From: Streptomyces sp. DSM 15324
GTDB taxonomy: Bacteria > Actinomycetota > Actinomycetes > Streptomycetales > Streptomycetaceae
Direction of reading: 5' to 3'
DNA: 43,551 bases
Assembly (NCBI RefSeq): GCF_001514285.1
Contig: NZ_KQ949045.1
Location: 1 to 43,551 of the forward strand
Numbering within the stretch: the first letter of the stretch is position 1; the number at the start of each line of letters is the position of its first letter. The position numbers and the translations under genes were made by a program. The notes beneath the pieces were generated by a model. The model made no database searches and was not told the DNA's origin. It saw only the letters and a program-made list of their open reading frames with translations. This document shows positions 43,543-43,551 of this stretch, one piece after another.

Positions 43543-43551
43543 TTACAGGCC
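43543..43551 (-). CDS. Possible last codons of an upstream gene (window edge)
   Basis: Read on the minus strand these nine bases are GGC CTG TAA, followed at a sensible distance by the terminator at 43496-43526. glyA often precedes sdaA in Streptomyces, so this may be its end, but two codons cannot identify it. Confidence 0.3.
   Translation of the reverse strand, partial: GL

Overview
The window is chromosomal DNA of a Streptomyces or close relative. It has very high GC, GTG starts, many 1-10 bp gene overlaps, rare TTA codons, secreted Streptomyces-type glycoside hydrolases and a mycothiol glycosyltransferase homologue. It opens inside a large NRPS gene and closes at the 5' end of an L-serine ammonia-lyase gene.

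Region 1 (1-17474) is the right arm of a peptide antibiotic cluster. The NRPS end has the order C-A(MT)-T-C-A(MT)-T-TE. I read its two adenylation codes as glycine (DILQLGLIWK) and valine (DAYWWGGTFK), each domain interrupted by an N-methyltransferase, so the predicted C-terminus is sarcosine then N-methylvaline, released by a thioesterase. With it lie a tryptophan 2,3-dioxygenase, an aromatic methyltransferase, a small protein resembling DUF6875, a siderophore-interacting-type flavin reductase, an LmbU-family regulator, a type II thioesterase and a UvrA-like self-resistance protein. The best match is an actinomycin-type chromopeptide (Thr-Val-Pro-Sar-MeVal on a tryptophan-derived 4-methyl-3-hydroxyanthranilate). 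The main alternative is a sandramycin/luzopeptin-type quinoline decadepsipeptide, which also ends Sar-MeVal. A 24-bp perfect palindrome carrying the published LmbU core CGCCGGCG sits in the divergent promoter between the chromophore genes and the type II thioesterase.

Region 2 (17632-26679) is a tightly coupled minus-strand operon: dnaK, grpE, cbpA-type dnaJ, cbpM-type modulator, clpB, zinc-ribbon thioredoxin, UBP-type zinc finger, and a three-part cyclic-nucleotide/glutaredoxin-like/thioredoxin-reductase-like flavoprotein that lacks the redox CxxC. It joins a disaggregase to thiol-redox genes. A PucR/CdaR-type regulator is divergent from it.

Region 3 (28752-33780) holds a four-helix membrane protein of unknown function, a zinc dehydrogenase of the glutathione-independent formaldehyde dehydrogenase type, and a decayed stretch. 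The decayed stretch has a SARP remnant, one small intact hypothetical gene, and a scar where a divergent TetR/MFS pair lost both 5' halves.

Region 4 (33779-39797) is a plant polysaccharide locus: GH27 alpha-galactosidase with a ricin-type lectin domain, a GH10-GH62 xylanase/arabinofuranosidase fusion with a TTA codon in its signal peptide, and a GH6 cellulase behind two tandem LacI-type operator-like sites. An Rv1733c-type membrane protein follows.

Region 5 (39881-43551) is housekeeping on the minus strand: sdaA, fdhD and an mshA-type glycosyltransferase with almost no spacing, preceded by a terminator and perhaps the last codons of another gene. I saw no tRNA, rRNA, CRISPR array, insertion sequence or replication origin.
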